This document shows, one piece after another, positions 16,193 through 24,752 of a stretch of DNA of 64,000 bases; the first letter of the stretch is position 1, and the number at the start of each line of letters is the position of its first letter. A program made the translations under genes and the position numbers. A model generated the notes under the pieces. It worked only from the letters and a program-made list of their open reading frames with translations, had not been told where the DNA came from and did not search any database. This stretch comes from Algivirga pacifica (GTDB lineage: Bacteria; Bacteroidota; Bacteroidia; Cytophagales; Flammeovirgaceae), in NCBI RefSeq assembly GCF_039543525.1, contig NZ_BAABJX010000029.1, positions 1-64,000 of the forward strand, read 5' to 3'.

Positions 16193-17392
16193 TTAATTCT
16201 TAATTCTTAACTCATTAATTGCAAGCCATGCCATCAATCCTGGTCCTATCTCCAAGGCTTTCTCATCAATATCGAACGTTGGGGTATGCACTCCAGATAC
16301 GATTCCTTTCTCTTCATTTCTGGTTCCCAATCGATAGAAACATGCATCTGCTTCCTGAGAATAGAATGAGAAATCCTCTGCAGCCAACCATAAGTCCAAG
16401 TCTACTACATTATCTTCACCCAGATACTCCTTGGCAGCATTCATGGCACGCTCTGTCACCTCTGGTTCGTTGACTAGGAATGGATATCCTACTCTAATTT
16501 CAAGATCTACACTTCCGCCCATACCTTCTGCAATACCTTCTGCGATACTTCTGATCTTTTGGTGTGCTTTCGCTCTCCACTCCTCGTTCATTGTACGGAA
16601 TGTTCCTTCTACCTTTACCTCATTTGGAATCACATTGGTTGCACCTTCCGCAATCACCTTTCCGAAGGTTAGTACCGATGGAATCTTTGGACTGCCAATA
16701 CGGCTTACCACTTGCTGTAAAGCAACAATAATATGGGACGTAATTAGAATAGGATCTACACACATCTCCGGCACGGCACCATGCCCTCCTTTACCTTTTA
16801 CGGTCATATAAATTTCATCGGCACTTGCCATATACATCCCTTTACGGAAACCTACTTTTCCAACTGGAATTAGAGGCATCACATGCTGGCCGAAAATCTT
16901 CTCTACCTTAGGATTTTCCAATACTCCTTCCTTAATCATGATAGAAGCACCACCTGGAGCCTTCTCCTCCCCTGGCTGGAAAATCAACTTAATCGTCCCT
17001 TCAAACTCCTCCTTTACCTCATTCAGAATCTTTGCAGCTCCCAACAATGAAGAAGTATGCACATCGTGTCCACAAGCATGCATCACCCCTTCATTCTTGG
17101 ATTTATAATCTACATCATTCGCCTCAATGATCGGTAAGGCATCCATATCTCCCCTTAATGCAATAATTTTCTTCTCAGGATTCTTCCCTTCAATCAAGGC
17201 CACTATACCTGTTTCCGCTAATCGCTCGATTTTCTCAATTCCATAAGAACGAAGTAACTCTTCTACATATGCAGCGGTATTATACTCCTGAAAAGATAGT
17301 TCAGGGTTGGCATGTAAATGTCTTCTGTTGGCAATGACTTCGGCGTGTAAGGCCTTTGCTCTTTGTTGAATTTTGTCTTTTAAAGTGTTCAT
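16193..17392 (-). CDS. M20D-family amidohydrolase (N-acyl amino acid hydrolase type)
   Basis: Metal-dependent hydrolysis of an amide bond in an N-acyl amino acid or similar small substrate (hippurate hydrolase / IAA-amino acid hydrolase group). 399 residues. Motifs: ALRGDMDALPI (about 78-88), HACGHDVHTSSLLGAA (about 106-121, the Cys-Gly-His metal site), QPGEEKAPGGA, GQHVMP, a dimerisation domain near 185-300, and the C-terminal metal His in SGVHTPTFDIDEKAL. Cytoplasmic; no signal peptide. Its last residues (RIKN, stop) are encoded by a TTAATTC heptad repeat, so the native C-terminus may have been changed by repeat insertion. The natural substrate is unknown. Confidence 0.85.
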   Translation of the reverse strand: MNTLKDKIQQRAKALHAEVIANRRHLHANPELSFQEYNTAAYVEELLRSYGIEKIERLAETGIVALIEGKNPEKKIIALRGDMDALPIIEANDVDYKSKNEGVMHACGHDVHTSSLLGAAKILNEVKEEFEGTIKLIFQPGEEKAPGGASIMIKEGVLENPKVEKIFGQHVMPLIPVGKVGFRKGMYMASADEIYMTVKGKGGHGAVPEMCVDPILITSHIIVALQQVVSRIGSPKIPSVLTFGKVIAEGATNVIPNEVKVEGTFRTMNEEWRAKAHQKIRSIAEGIAEGMGGSVDLEIRVGYPFLVNEPEVTERAMNAAKEYLGEDNVVDLDLWLAAEDFSFYSQEADACFYRLGTRNEEKGIVSGVHTPTFDIDEKALEIGPGLMAWLAINELRIKN

Positions 17393-17583
17393 CGTTTATC
17401 AGGATTTTTAGTTTGTAATGCAAGATAGCAATGATGAATAAAGAAAAGGAAGTTTAGAAAATGAATCCTCAATTCTACTAACATATTTAAGATTACCAAT
17501 AGCACTTATTCCATGATTCATTATAAGTTTTAAAAGAAAATATTTAAATTATCTCACTGAAAATTAATTTAATCCAAAATTAT

Positions 17584-17994
17584 ATGCGTTTTATAACCCT
17601 TAACTCAGAGAAAATTGTTTCTGATAAATTTGATATGGAAACAATTGTTGTCAACCTTTTTACAGGAAGCTATTATAGTTTAAAAGGTAGTGCCATTCAT
17701 ATTTTCAATTGCCTTGAATTCTCTTCTCATACCACCTCAACACTAAAAAACTACTTTGTAGACTTAACGGAAGAACAAGCACTTCAAATTGATTCTTTAA
17801 TTGAGCAAATGCTTTCGGAGAACCTATTATTAGAGCAAACACAATCTCCTCTTATCGGGCAAGAAAACATCGAAAAGGTAAATTATCAGGAAATTTCATT
17901 TGAAGTCTTCAATGATATGCAAGAACTCATATTACTCGACCCGATTCATGAGGTAGATGCAAAAGGTTGGCCACATGAAAACAAGGAAGGATGA
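17584..17994 (+). CDS. PqqD-like RiPP recognition element protein with conserved tail
   Basis: 136 residues. Residues 1-85 match the PqqD/RRE pattern: beta strands around KFDMETIVVNLFTGSYYSLKGSA, then helices IHIFNCLEF and TEEQALQIDSLIEQMLSENLL. RRE domains bind leader peptides for modifying enzymes. The tail (about 109-136) is NDMQELILLDPIHEVDAKGW plus PHENKEG; I recall DPIHxVDxxGWP-like tails in PqqD-family proteins of HprK-linked systems, from memory. No separate precursor peptide is visible in the 190 nt upstream. The stop overlaps the next start (ATGA), indicating translational coupling. First gene of a six-gene operon. Function beyond peptide binding is inferred. Confidence 0.7.
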   Translation: MRFITLNSEKIVSDKFDMETIVVNLFTGSYYSLKGSAIHIFNCLEFSSHTTSTLKNYFVDLTEEQALQIDSLIEQMLSENLLLEQTQSPLIGQENIEKVNYQEISFEVFNDMQELILLDPIHEVDAKGWPHENKEG

Positions 17995-19022
17995 GAGAGG
18001 AAGTACTAGTACCTATCAATTTTTTTGAACAGTTGAATCAGGTTGCTACCCAAATATCTGAGGTGTCTTCTATCAATCAATACTTTAGTATAGGAAGCGA
18101 AACGGCAAAAGTAATTTTCGCAGGAGATCCCTCACTAGAGAATTGTCTGGGGAGTGCTTTATCACATTTGCAACTACCTCCAAAAAAGGAAGACCTGACG
18201 ATCTACTGTTGGAGCAACCAAGCTCCTTTTCACATAAACCTACCTTTCTTAAAGGAGGACTATCAAGAGCAAGGGTTATTAAAAGGGTTTAACAATGATC
18301 GCTTCTACGCAGCCTTTCAACATGGTGCTGCTTCTTTTGTATTTTATGACAGGCAACGATCTATCGGCTACTACCTGATAAATACTCCTGAGCAAATACC
18401 CTATTGGGAGCAAAGTTTTCCTTTTAAAAACATCTTTCACTGGCGGTCAGAAGTAAGCTCTTTACAGTTACTTCACGCTGCCTCTGTTGCAGCAAATGCA
18501 AAAGCAGTATTAATCTCTGGGAATAGTGGATCTGGTAAGTCATCCACGACACTCTCTTGTGCTCTTGCCGGAATGGATATCCTAGGGGATGATTATGTAT
18601 TGGCAGATTCTGAAAAACTACGGGCATATAGCCTTTATGGTTACGCCAAGATCAATCTGGATAACAGGAAACGCTTTCCTTCTATTAATTCTTTCGTTGC
18701 TCCTGTTTCAAAAAATCAAGAAAAAGCATTGGTCTCTTTAAACACTGGCTTAAAAGGAAAGCTCATTTCCAATAGTCCTCTTAAGGCCCATTTAGTTCCT
18801 GTGATCACCAACTCTACAGTAACTACTTTTGAACTTATAGGCAAGGAACACGGAATGCGTAATTTAACGCCATCCACCATGTTTCAGCTCCCTGGCTTAC
18901 AAAAAGAAACCTTTCAAAAGTGTAGCTTACTTACCAAGGGGCTACCCACTTATAAAGTTCATCTTGGAAGCGACCCTCTGGAAGTTGGTCAAGCAATCGC
19001 TGCTTTTGTAACAACACTTTGA
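17991..19022 (+). CDS. HPr kinase-like P-loop protein
   Basis: 343 residues. The C-terminal half resembles the HPr kinase/phosphorylase fold: Walker A GNSGSGKSSTT at about 177-187, followed by ILGDDYVLADSEKL (about 197-210), where HPr kinases carry catalytic acidic residues, and YGYAKINLDNRKRFP. The N-terminal half (1-150) is unlike the HPrK N-domain and I do not recognise it. Such HprK-related proteins occur beside PqqD-like and nucleotidyltransferase genes in RiPP loci; in paeninodin-type lasso clusters a homologue phosphorylates the peptide. No HPr or PTS gene is nearby, so a carbon-control role is unlikely. Overlaps the PqqD-like gene by 4 nt. Confidence 0.68.
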   Translation: MREEVLVPINFFEQLNQVATQISEVSSINQYFSIGSETAKVIFAGDPSLENCLGSALSHLQLPPKKEDLTIYCWSNQAPFHINLPFLKEDYQEQGLLKGFNNDRFYAAFQHGAASFVFYDRQRSIGYYLINTPEQIPYWEQSFPFKNIFHWRSEVSSLQLLHAASVAANAKAVLISGNSGSGKSSTTLSCALAGMDILGDDYVLADSEKLRAYSLYGYAKINLDNRKRFPSINSFVAPVSKNQEKALVSLNTGLKGKLISNSPLKAHLVPVITNSTVTTFELIGKEHGMRNLTPSTMFQLPGLQKETFQKCSLLTKGLPTYKVHLGSDPLEVGQAIAAFVTTL

Positions 19023-19063
19023 TAAAATCGCTCATTAAGCACTCTCTTTTTGATTACTATATC

Positions 19064-19771
19064 ATGGATAAATCCCTCTCTATATCAGTCATTATCCCTG
19101 CTTTTAATGCTGATAAGTACCTATATGAAGCTATTCAAAGTATAAAAAAACAGACATCTCCTATCGGTGAAATTATTCTGGTTGATGACGGCTCTACAGA
19201 TACAACCGCTACCATCATACACTCTCAGTTTCCAGAAGTAGTTTATGTCAAGCAGGAAAATACAGGGCCTGCAGCTGCAAGAAATAAAGGCTTACAAATT
19301 GCAAAAGGTCCTTTGATCGCTTTTTTAGATGCGGATGATCAATGGTTACCTAGTAAGACTGCATTACAACTCAACGCTTTTCAGGAAGATCCCAGTCTTG
19401 AAATTGTAAGTGGTATGACAACCTATCAATTTATGCCTGAAAGTATGTACAGGAAGGAGCTGTACCGAAGTGCTGAAAAGAAAACATTCCATATACTGTT
19501 ATCCAGTGTTATCGTCAAAAAGTCCGTTTTCGAAAAGACCGGATTATTGGACGAAACTTTACAGCTTTCAGAGGATCAGGATTGGTTTATGAAAGTCCGG
19601 GAACTAGGAATAAAAACCCACATAATCGATGAGGTAGTCCTTCAGTACCGTATTCATGAAAAAGGAATTACTGCCAATAAAGGCACCAAATCCCTAGGTA
19701 TTCTTCAAGCACTTAAAAAATCACTGGATCGTAGAAGAGAAACGGGAAAAAATACTTTGGATAACTTTTAA
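19064..19771 (+). CDS. Glycosyltransferase family 2, first of two
   Basis: 235 residues from ATG 19064 (MDKSLSISVIIPAFNADKYL). A TTG-started frame from 19019 would add 15 residues and overlap the previous gene; the ATG gives the canonical GT-A start. Motifs: ISVIIPAFNA, VDDGSTDTTA (UDP binding), GPAAARNKGL and the DXD-like FLDADDQW. A C-terminal QDWFMKVRELG (general-base region) and YRIHEKG follow. Transfers a sugar from a nucleotide sugar; acceptor unknown. No membrane segment. Its C-terminus (LDRRRE) resembles that of the next gene (LERRRE), so the pair may be paralogous. Confidence 0.85.
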   Translation: MDKSLSISVIIPAFNADKYLYEAIQSIKKQTSPIGEIILVDDGSTDTTATIIHSQFPEVVYVKQENTGPAAARNKGLQIAKGPLIAFLDADDQWLPSKTALQLNAFQEDPSLEIVSGMTTYQFMPESMYRKELYRSAEKKTFHILLSSVIVKKSVFEKTGLLDETLQLSEDQDWFMKVRELGIKTHIIDEVVLQYRIHEKGITANKGTKSLGILQALKKSLDRRRETGKNTLDNF

Positions 19772-19829
19772 CGATAAAAGAACAAGCCATATCTCTGAAA
19801 GTCGGTACTACATCAAACACCTTAATCAA

Positions 19830-20519
19830 ATGGAAAAAATATCTGTTATCATTCCTGTATACAATGGAGAAAAATACATAGGTAAAGCACTAAACAGTGT
19901 TATCTCCCAAACGCTACAGCCTACTGAAATCATTGTAGTTAATGATGGGTCTACGGATCAAACAGCTACTATTGTCAAAAGCTTTGAGCAAGTTAAATTA
20001 ATCAATATGCGTAAATGCGGTGTACCTGATGCACTTAATACTGGAGTCAATCAAGCCAAAGGAACACATATTGCTTTTTTGGATGCTGACGATCTCTGGA
20101 GTAAAGAAAAGCTCGAAAAACAGATTCAAATACTCAGAAAGAATCCAAAAGCTGGTTTGGTCTTTTCCAAAATTCAGCAATTTGAATCAGAAGATATCGC
20201 AACAGAACTAAAAGGAAAATACCTGTGTCGGGAAGAAATATTTAACGGGTATCATCGATCGACCTTACTTGCCAGTAAAACGGCGCTTAAGCAGATTGGT
20301 CCCTTTCAAGTAGGACTGAATACTTCAGAGTTTATTGAGTGGTACAGCAGGGCTAAAGATCTAGGGGTAACATCCATAGTACATGAAGAGGTGTTAGCCA
20401 AACGTCGTATTCACGGCAATAATATGATGTTAGGAGAGGAGGCCAAAAAATACCAACAACTACCTTCCGTAATAAAACAGATCCTAGAAAGACGAAGAGA
20501 ACAAAATGGAGAAAAATAG
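19830..20519 (+). CDS. Glycosyltransferase family 2, second of two
   Basis: 229 residues. GT-A motifs: KISVIIPVYNGEKYIGKAL, VVNDGSTDQTA, and HIAFLDADDLWSKEKL (DXD). The later SEFIEWYSRAKDLG and KRRIHGNNMM align with the preceding GT2. Cytoplasmic. It ends inside the start of the ABC transporter gene (14-nt overlap), so the operon is tightly coupled. Sugar donor and acceptor are unknown. Inference: together with the RRE and kinase-like proteins it may decorate a peptide rather than a polysaccharide, because no polymerase or flippase gene is present. Confidence 0.87.
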   Translation: MEKISVIIPVYNGEKYIGKALNSVISQTLQPTEIIVVNDGSTDQTATIVKSFEQVKLINMRKCGVPDALNTGVNQAKGTHIAFLDADDLWSKEKLEKQIQILRKNPKAGLVFSKIQQFESEDIATELKGKYLCREEIFNGYHRSTLLASKTALKQIGPFQVGLNTSEFIEWYSRAKDLGVTSIVHEEVLAKRRIHGNNMMLGEEAKKYQQLPSVIKQILERRREQNGEK

Positions 20520-22182
20520 CCCAATTTCCCTGATAAAACAATATCTTTTCCCTTGGGATAAAAAGGCATATATCGGTCTAATCACTAGCGCTATACACTC
20601 ACTTAGCTTTATCCCAACCGCTTATTTACTACAACAGTTACTTCAGGATATTCAAGCAGGAGGAAATATTGAAAGCTTGACACAAAACGGTTTTCTTCTC
20701 ATTACCATTTTTCTGATCCAAGCAAGCTTAGCAGTCTACAGTCGACGACAAAGTATTTACTTTACCAATAGGCAGGTTGCGCTATTACGTGAAAAGTCTA
20801 TATTGGCATTGCTAGGCTCCTCCTCGAGCTTTTTTGACACTTATACTCCTGCTATGGTTCAAAAAATTCTTTTAATGGACACGGAGGCTACGAATCGGCT
20901 CTTCAATACTATTCTGACGAAGATCATGCCTGCCTTCATTATCTCTATCACCATTATTTGCCTTTTAGTGATATTTAATAGACTACTTACCTTTTTGTTT
21001 ATAATTACACTACCTATACTATTCCTTGCACTTCAACCTATCAAAAAGAAGAAAAATAAGCATTTATCTCAGTATCATGAAGGATTACTCCAATGGGGAG
21101 AGCAATCCGACTTTGTTGCCCAACAACATGTATCGATTAAAATGTCTGGTACCTCTGAGATTACCTTTCGTTCCATTACATCACACTTGGCATCACTTCG
21201 TCAACTTGGCGTCAATATGGTCATGGGCTTTACATATACTTCTCAGATACAAGAAGCTTTACAATCTGTCATAGTTACAGTCATCTTATTGATCGGCGGA
21301 ATACAGGTGATCAAGGGGGACCTTCTTTTGGAGGAGTTATTGACGTTTTACTTCATGCTCTTTATACTCCGAAAATATTTTACACAACTCATTACCCAGA
21401 GCATTGACATTTCTGAAGGACTAAGTGCGCTCCGACGTGTAGATGATTTTATTATTTCTGCCCTTAACCATCAGGAAAAAAGTGGTGATATACGTCTGTC
21501 GTCTATTGAGAATATTGTATTTGATGAAGTGAGTTTTACTTACGGCAATCAGGAGGTCCTTCAACATGTGAACTTTAGTATTAAGCCCAATAAAATCAAT
21601 TTATTTACTGGTGAAAATGGTTCCGGGAAAACAACGATCATTAAATTAATCACCTACCTTATTCAGCAAAATCAAGGAGGTATACTTATTAATGATACAC
21701 CTATCCATTTTCTGGATATCGATCACTATAGACAAAAAATTGGTGTTGTATTTCAGGATCAATCCTTATTCAAAGGCACTATATATGACAACCTCACTTT
21801 CAATAAAGAGATTAAAGAAAGCTCTATCAAAAAAGCATTGCAAATAGTAAATGCCGAAGAATGGATTACAGAACTACCCAATGGACTTTATACAGAAATT
21901 GGTGCTATCAACAATAGTATTTCAGGAGGACAAAAACAACGCCTAATGATCGCCAGGGCATTGCTCAATAATCCATCCCTATTGATCCTTGACGAGCCTA
22001 CAAATCATTTAGATCAAGAAACGATTGGTTGCTTACTTTCCTTCCTAAAAAGCCAATGTAAAGACATGACCATTATTATTATAAGCCATGATCCTGCGGT
22101 CATTCCTTTGGCAGATCATTGTTTCCTTTTTTCTAACAAAACGCTTCAAGAACATGAACCCTTTACTGAAACCATTTTTTAG
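20506..22182 (+). CDS. ABC exporter, fused membrane and ATPase domains
   Basis: 558 residues. N-terminal transmembrane domain (about 1-310) with roughly six hydrophobic segments, then a nucleotide-binding domain with Walker A GENGSGKTT (about 369-377), Q-loop GVVFQDQSLF, signature SISGGQKQRLMIARALL (about 470-486), Walker B LLILDEPTNHLD (about 491-502) and switch His in IIIISHDP. Half-transporter of the peptide/lipid exporter class; it probably homodimerises. No N-terminal C39 peptidase domain, so any leader would be cut elsewhere. It overlaps both neighbours (14 nt upstream, 29 nt downstream), which argues for one co-expressed export system. Confidence 0.9.
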   Translation: MEKNSPISLIKQYLFPWDKKAYIGLITSAIHSLSFIPTAYLLQQLLQDIQAGGNIESLTQNGFLLITIFLIQASLAVYSRRQSIYFTNRQVALLREKSILALLGSSSSFFDTYTPAMVQKILLMDTEATNRLFNTILTKIMPAFIISITIICLLVIFNRLLTFLFIITLPILFLALQPIKKKKNKHLSQYHEGLLQWGEQSDFVAQQHVSIKMSGTSEITFRSITSHLASLRQLGVNMVMGFTYTSQIQEALQSVIVTVILLIGGIQVIKGDLLLEELLTFYFMLFILRKYFTQLITQSIDISEGLSALRRVDDFIISALNHQEKSGDIRLSSIENIVFDEVSFTYGNQEVLQHVNFSIKPNKINLFTGENGSGKTTIIKLITYLIQQNQGGILINDTPIHFLDIDHYRQKIGVVFQDQSLFKGTIYDNLTFNKEIKESSIKKALQIVNAEEWITELPNGLYTEIGAINNSISGGQKQRLMIARALLNNPSLLILDEPTNHLDQETIGCLLSFLKSQCKDMTIIIISHDPAVIPLADHCFLFSNKTLQEHEPFTETIF

Positions 22183-23320
22183 ATCCTCAATAATATTACC
22201 TTTCCAAGAAGAAGAATGGCTCTTGAAGGCCTGTTTATCTCAACATAAAGAAGAAGCCTTAGAGAATTTTAATTTATGGCTTGACTTCCATGGTTTTGAG
22301 GTCGAAGAAATTCCTAGAGGACATATTCTTCCGACAATTTATGACTCATTGGAAATGGGGTCTAAAAAATTACTCCCTTTAGTCTACAAGAACTTCAAGC
22401 AACTGGGAGTGGAGCATCGTGCCGTCCAACAATTTGAAGGGTATTACAAACATACTTGGTACAAGAACCAACTACTCAGAAAACAGTGTACCGATTTCAC
22501 CCAAATGCTAAACGAAGCTAATATTGATTACTTCCTTACTAAAGGCCTTCCTTTGATTACTCGTTATTACCAAGATTTTGGTGCCCGTCCTACCTCAGAT
22601 ATTGATATGGTTATCAAACAAGAGAATTGGGAGGAAACTGTTACACTTTTGGAAAAGTCAGGATGGAAACCCCTTCTTCCTCATAGAGATCATAGAAAAA
22701 TTCCTGCTTCTCATGTTTTACATGCTTTGACGTTTGTAAAAGGAAATTTTCAATTAGATCTACACTGGCGTTTTAGTCATAGTGTCTTTCACGTCAATTG
22801 GAGTAAAGCAGAAATATTTCAATATGTAGAAAACCCTACAAAAGAAATGAGGTGCCTTAACGATACCTTAAATTTTATATTAATCATCGTACATGGCGTT
22901 AAACTAAATCCTATGCGCCCGATTCGTTGGGTGACGGATGCTGTCAATATCCTAAGAACAGGGAATATAAATTGGGACACTGTGTATCGTTTTGCACAGG
23001 ATAATAAGCTAAAAAGCCCTCTTTTTGAAGCATTACAGTATTTAAACGAAAAAGGGTTTTGTACCATCCCTAATCAGGTTCTGACGGATTTATCTAATAC
23101 AAAAAAGGTAGATTTCTTCTCTCTGATGGAAACTAGGTTAGCCACTAAATTTCAATTTTTAAGAGCTACTTACCTGAGTTTTTATTTAACCGATAATCCT
23201 ATAGCAGGACTACGTCTACTAAAACGACATTATCAATATACCTGGAACTGTGATAGCAATATCATACTACTTATTTTAATACTAAAGAAGATCAATACTA
23301 AGTTTATTTCTCGAAGCTAG
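22154..23320 (+). CDS. Uncharacterised nucleotidyltransferase-family protein
   Basis: 388 residues from ATG 22154 (MNPLLKPFFRSS). A longer frame from 22088 would overlap the ABC gene by 95 nt and is not preferred. The core fits the uncharacterised nucleotidyltransferase family (NTP_transf_5 type): YFLTKGLPLITRYYQDFGAR then PTSDIDMVIK (acidic pair about D149 and D151), and later FQLDLHWRFSH. Homologues sit in lasso-peptide and other RiPP loci with HprK-like kinases. Reaction unknown; nucleotidyl or other group transfer to a peptide or sugar is plausible. Last gene of the operon; a heptad inverted repeat follows. Confidence 0.72.
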   Translation: MNPLLKPFFRSSIILPFQEEEWLLKACLSQHKEEALENFNLWLDFHGFEVEEIPRGHILPTIYDSLEMGSKKLLPLVYKNFKQLGVEHRAVQQFEGYYKHTWYKNQLLRKQCTDFTQMLNEANIDYFLTKGLPLITRYYQDFGARPTSDIDMVIKQENWEETVTLLEKSGWKPLLPHRDHRKIPASHVLHALTFVKGNFQLDLHWRFSHSVFHVNWSKAEIFQYVENPTKEMRCLNDTLNFILIIVHGVKLNPMRPIRWVTDAVNILRTGNINWDTVYRFAQDNKLKSPLFEALQYLNEKGFCTIPNQVLTDLSNTKKVDFFSLMETRLATKFQFLRATYLSFYLTDNPIAGLRLLKRHYQYTWNCDSNIILLILILKKINTKFISRS

Positions 23321-23332
23321 TGCTGTGATTAT

Positions 23333-23399
23333 TAAATACCTGATTGGTGATTGGTGATTCGTTTTACTAGATATCCATACTAATCACCAATCACTAAAA
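23333..23399. repeat. Heptad inverted repeat (TGATTGG / CCAATCA)
   Basis: TGATTGG, TGATTGG, TGATTCG on the left; ACTAATCACCAATCACTAA on the right. Between convergent genes, downstream of the RRE/kinase operon. Confidence 0.75.
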
Positions 23400-23456
23400 A
23401 CTCTGCTGTAAGAGGCTATAAACAAACTTAATCATTAGACTACATTGTTTGTATTC

Positions 23457-24551
23457 TTAAGTATATAACTTATCCGAAATACTTATTGGTTTCCTTGCGT
23501 CTGCGGCCTCATATATTGCTTCAATAATTCGTAAATCCCTTAGCCCCATCTCTCCTGATACGCTAGAAACTTTATTTTTTCGAATCACCGTAGCGAAGTC
23601 ATCCATTTGAGCAGCTTGTTGACTTAACTCCTTATACTGCTCAAATGCGTATTTTTTTCCGATTCCACGATAGGAAAACGCTGGTGATAAAGTATATTCT
23701 CTACCTTCAGAGATAGCCATCAAACGATTCATAGGCAATTGGTGACTGGTTACAAAATTAGTGGATACCCCACGATCGAATTGTAGTTGAAAACTCAAGG
23801 TTTCTTCGATATCCTTAAAAAGATCTGGTCTGGTCTTAGTGGCTTGGGCAGTCACTGAGATAGGTGTTTTCCCGGTCACATAGCAGGCACTTTGCAAACA
23901 ATATATACCGATATTCATCAATGCCCCTCCCCCAGCTAAACTCTTATCCATTCTCCACTCTGAATGATCCTTCAAGGTATACCCATTACTTGCCTCCAGG
24001 TATTGAACCTTATCGGATAACTGCATCAAGTACTGGTGATATGGGTCAAAGTGCAAACGATATCCTACTGACAACTTTACGCCATGCTTCTTACAGGCAT
24101 TAATCATTTGTAGACATTCCGCAGAAGAAATTCCTAATGGCTTTTCACAAATAACATGTTTTCCTGCCTGAGCAGCACGAATCACAAACTCCGCATGCAT
24201 GCTATTAGGTAAGACCACATACACAATGTCAATATCTTTATTATCAGCTATACGATCAAAATTGTCGTAATCATAGATATTTTCTGGCTTTAGGTTATAT
24301 TGATCAGCCCAGAAGTCTCGCTTTTCTGGAGTACCAGAGACTACCCCTGCCAAATAACAGCTTTGAGTAGCTTGTAGAGCTACGGCTAGTTCATTGGTAC
24401 TATACCGGCCCAATCCTACCAAAGCCACTCCTAGTTTTTTTGATTTCTGATCTGCACAAGAAAGGTTTAAAAAAGAAGGTAACATTATACCAGCAGCCAA
24501 CGTCCCTCCCTGTCGTAAAAAATTACGGCGGGTTGTTTGTAAATGATTCAT
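23457..24551 (-). CDS. Tat-exported Gfo/Idh/MocA-family oxidoreductase
   Basis: 364 residues. The N-terminus has a twin-arginine signal (TTRRNFLRQGG, hydrophobic run, then LNLSC, a possible lipobox). Rossmann domain: LGVALVGLGRYSTNELAVAL with a GxGxxS-like turn; the family hallmark CEKPLGIS (about 135) gives the catalytic Lys-Pro, and a conserved His-containing DHSEWR/GGGALMNIGIYC segment follows. Family members use a tightly bound NAD(P) to oxidise or isomerise sugars in the periplasm. The substrate is not deducible. Monocistronic; it lies just after the Nqr operon terminator on the same strand but is unlikely to be part of Nqr. Confidence 0.87.
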   Translation of the reverse strand: MNHLQTTRRNFLRQGGTLAAGIMLPSFLNLSCADQKSKKLGVALVGLGRYSTNELAVALQATQSCYLAGVVSGTPEKRDFWADQYNLKPENIYDYDNFDRIADNKDIDIVYVVLPNSMHAEFVIRAAQAGKHVICEKPLGISSAECLQMINACKKHGVKLSVGYRLHFDPYHQYLMQLSDKVQYLEASNGYTLKDHSEWRMDKSLAGGGALMNIGIYCLQSACYVTGKTPISVTAQATKTRPDLFKDIEETLSFQLQFDRGVSTNFVTSHQLPMNRLMAISEGREYTLSPAFSYRGIGKKYAFEQYKELSQQAAQMDDFATVIRKNKVSSVSGEMGLRDLRIIEAIYEAADARKPISISDKLYT

Positions 24552-24680
24552 AGTCGTTTATTAAAGTAATGAAGCAACTTTGCAAACTCTAATTGAAAGT
24601 TACTACTTATCGCTTTTGGGTTATGCAATAAAAAAACTCTTACTTATATATACAGGTGTTAACAGGTTTTATTTTATGTT

Positions 24681-24718
24681 CCAATAAAAAAGGCTTTCTC
24701 CCGAAGAAGAAAGCCTTT
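24681..24718 (-). terminator. Terminator of the Nqr operon
   Basis: 11-bp stem (AAAGGCTTTCT with AGAAAGCCTTT), 8-nt loop, followed on the minus strand by a T run. It closes the operon straight after nqrE. Confidence 0.9.
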
Positions 24719-24752
24719 CTATATTCAACTACTCTCCAAGAGAGCAATCTGA

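Noticed and set aside
19019..19063. TTG start for the first GT2 gene
   Set aside because: It would overlap the kinase-like gene and add residues outside the GT-A core; ATG at 19064 begins the canonical fold.
17584..23320. A classical lasso-peptide or lanthipeptide cluster
   Set aside because: No asparagine-synthase-like cyclase, transglutaminase-like leader peptidase, LanM/LanB or C39 protease is encoded, so only the broader RRE/kinase/GT combination is claimed.
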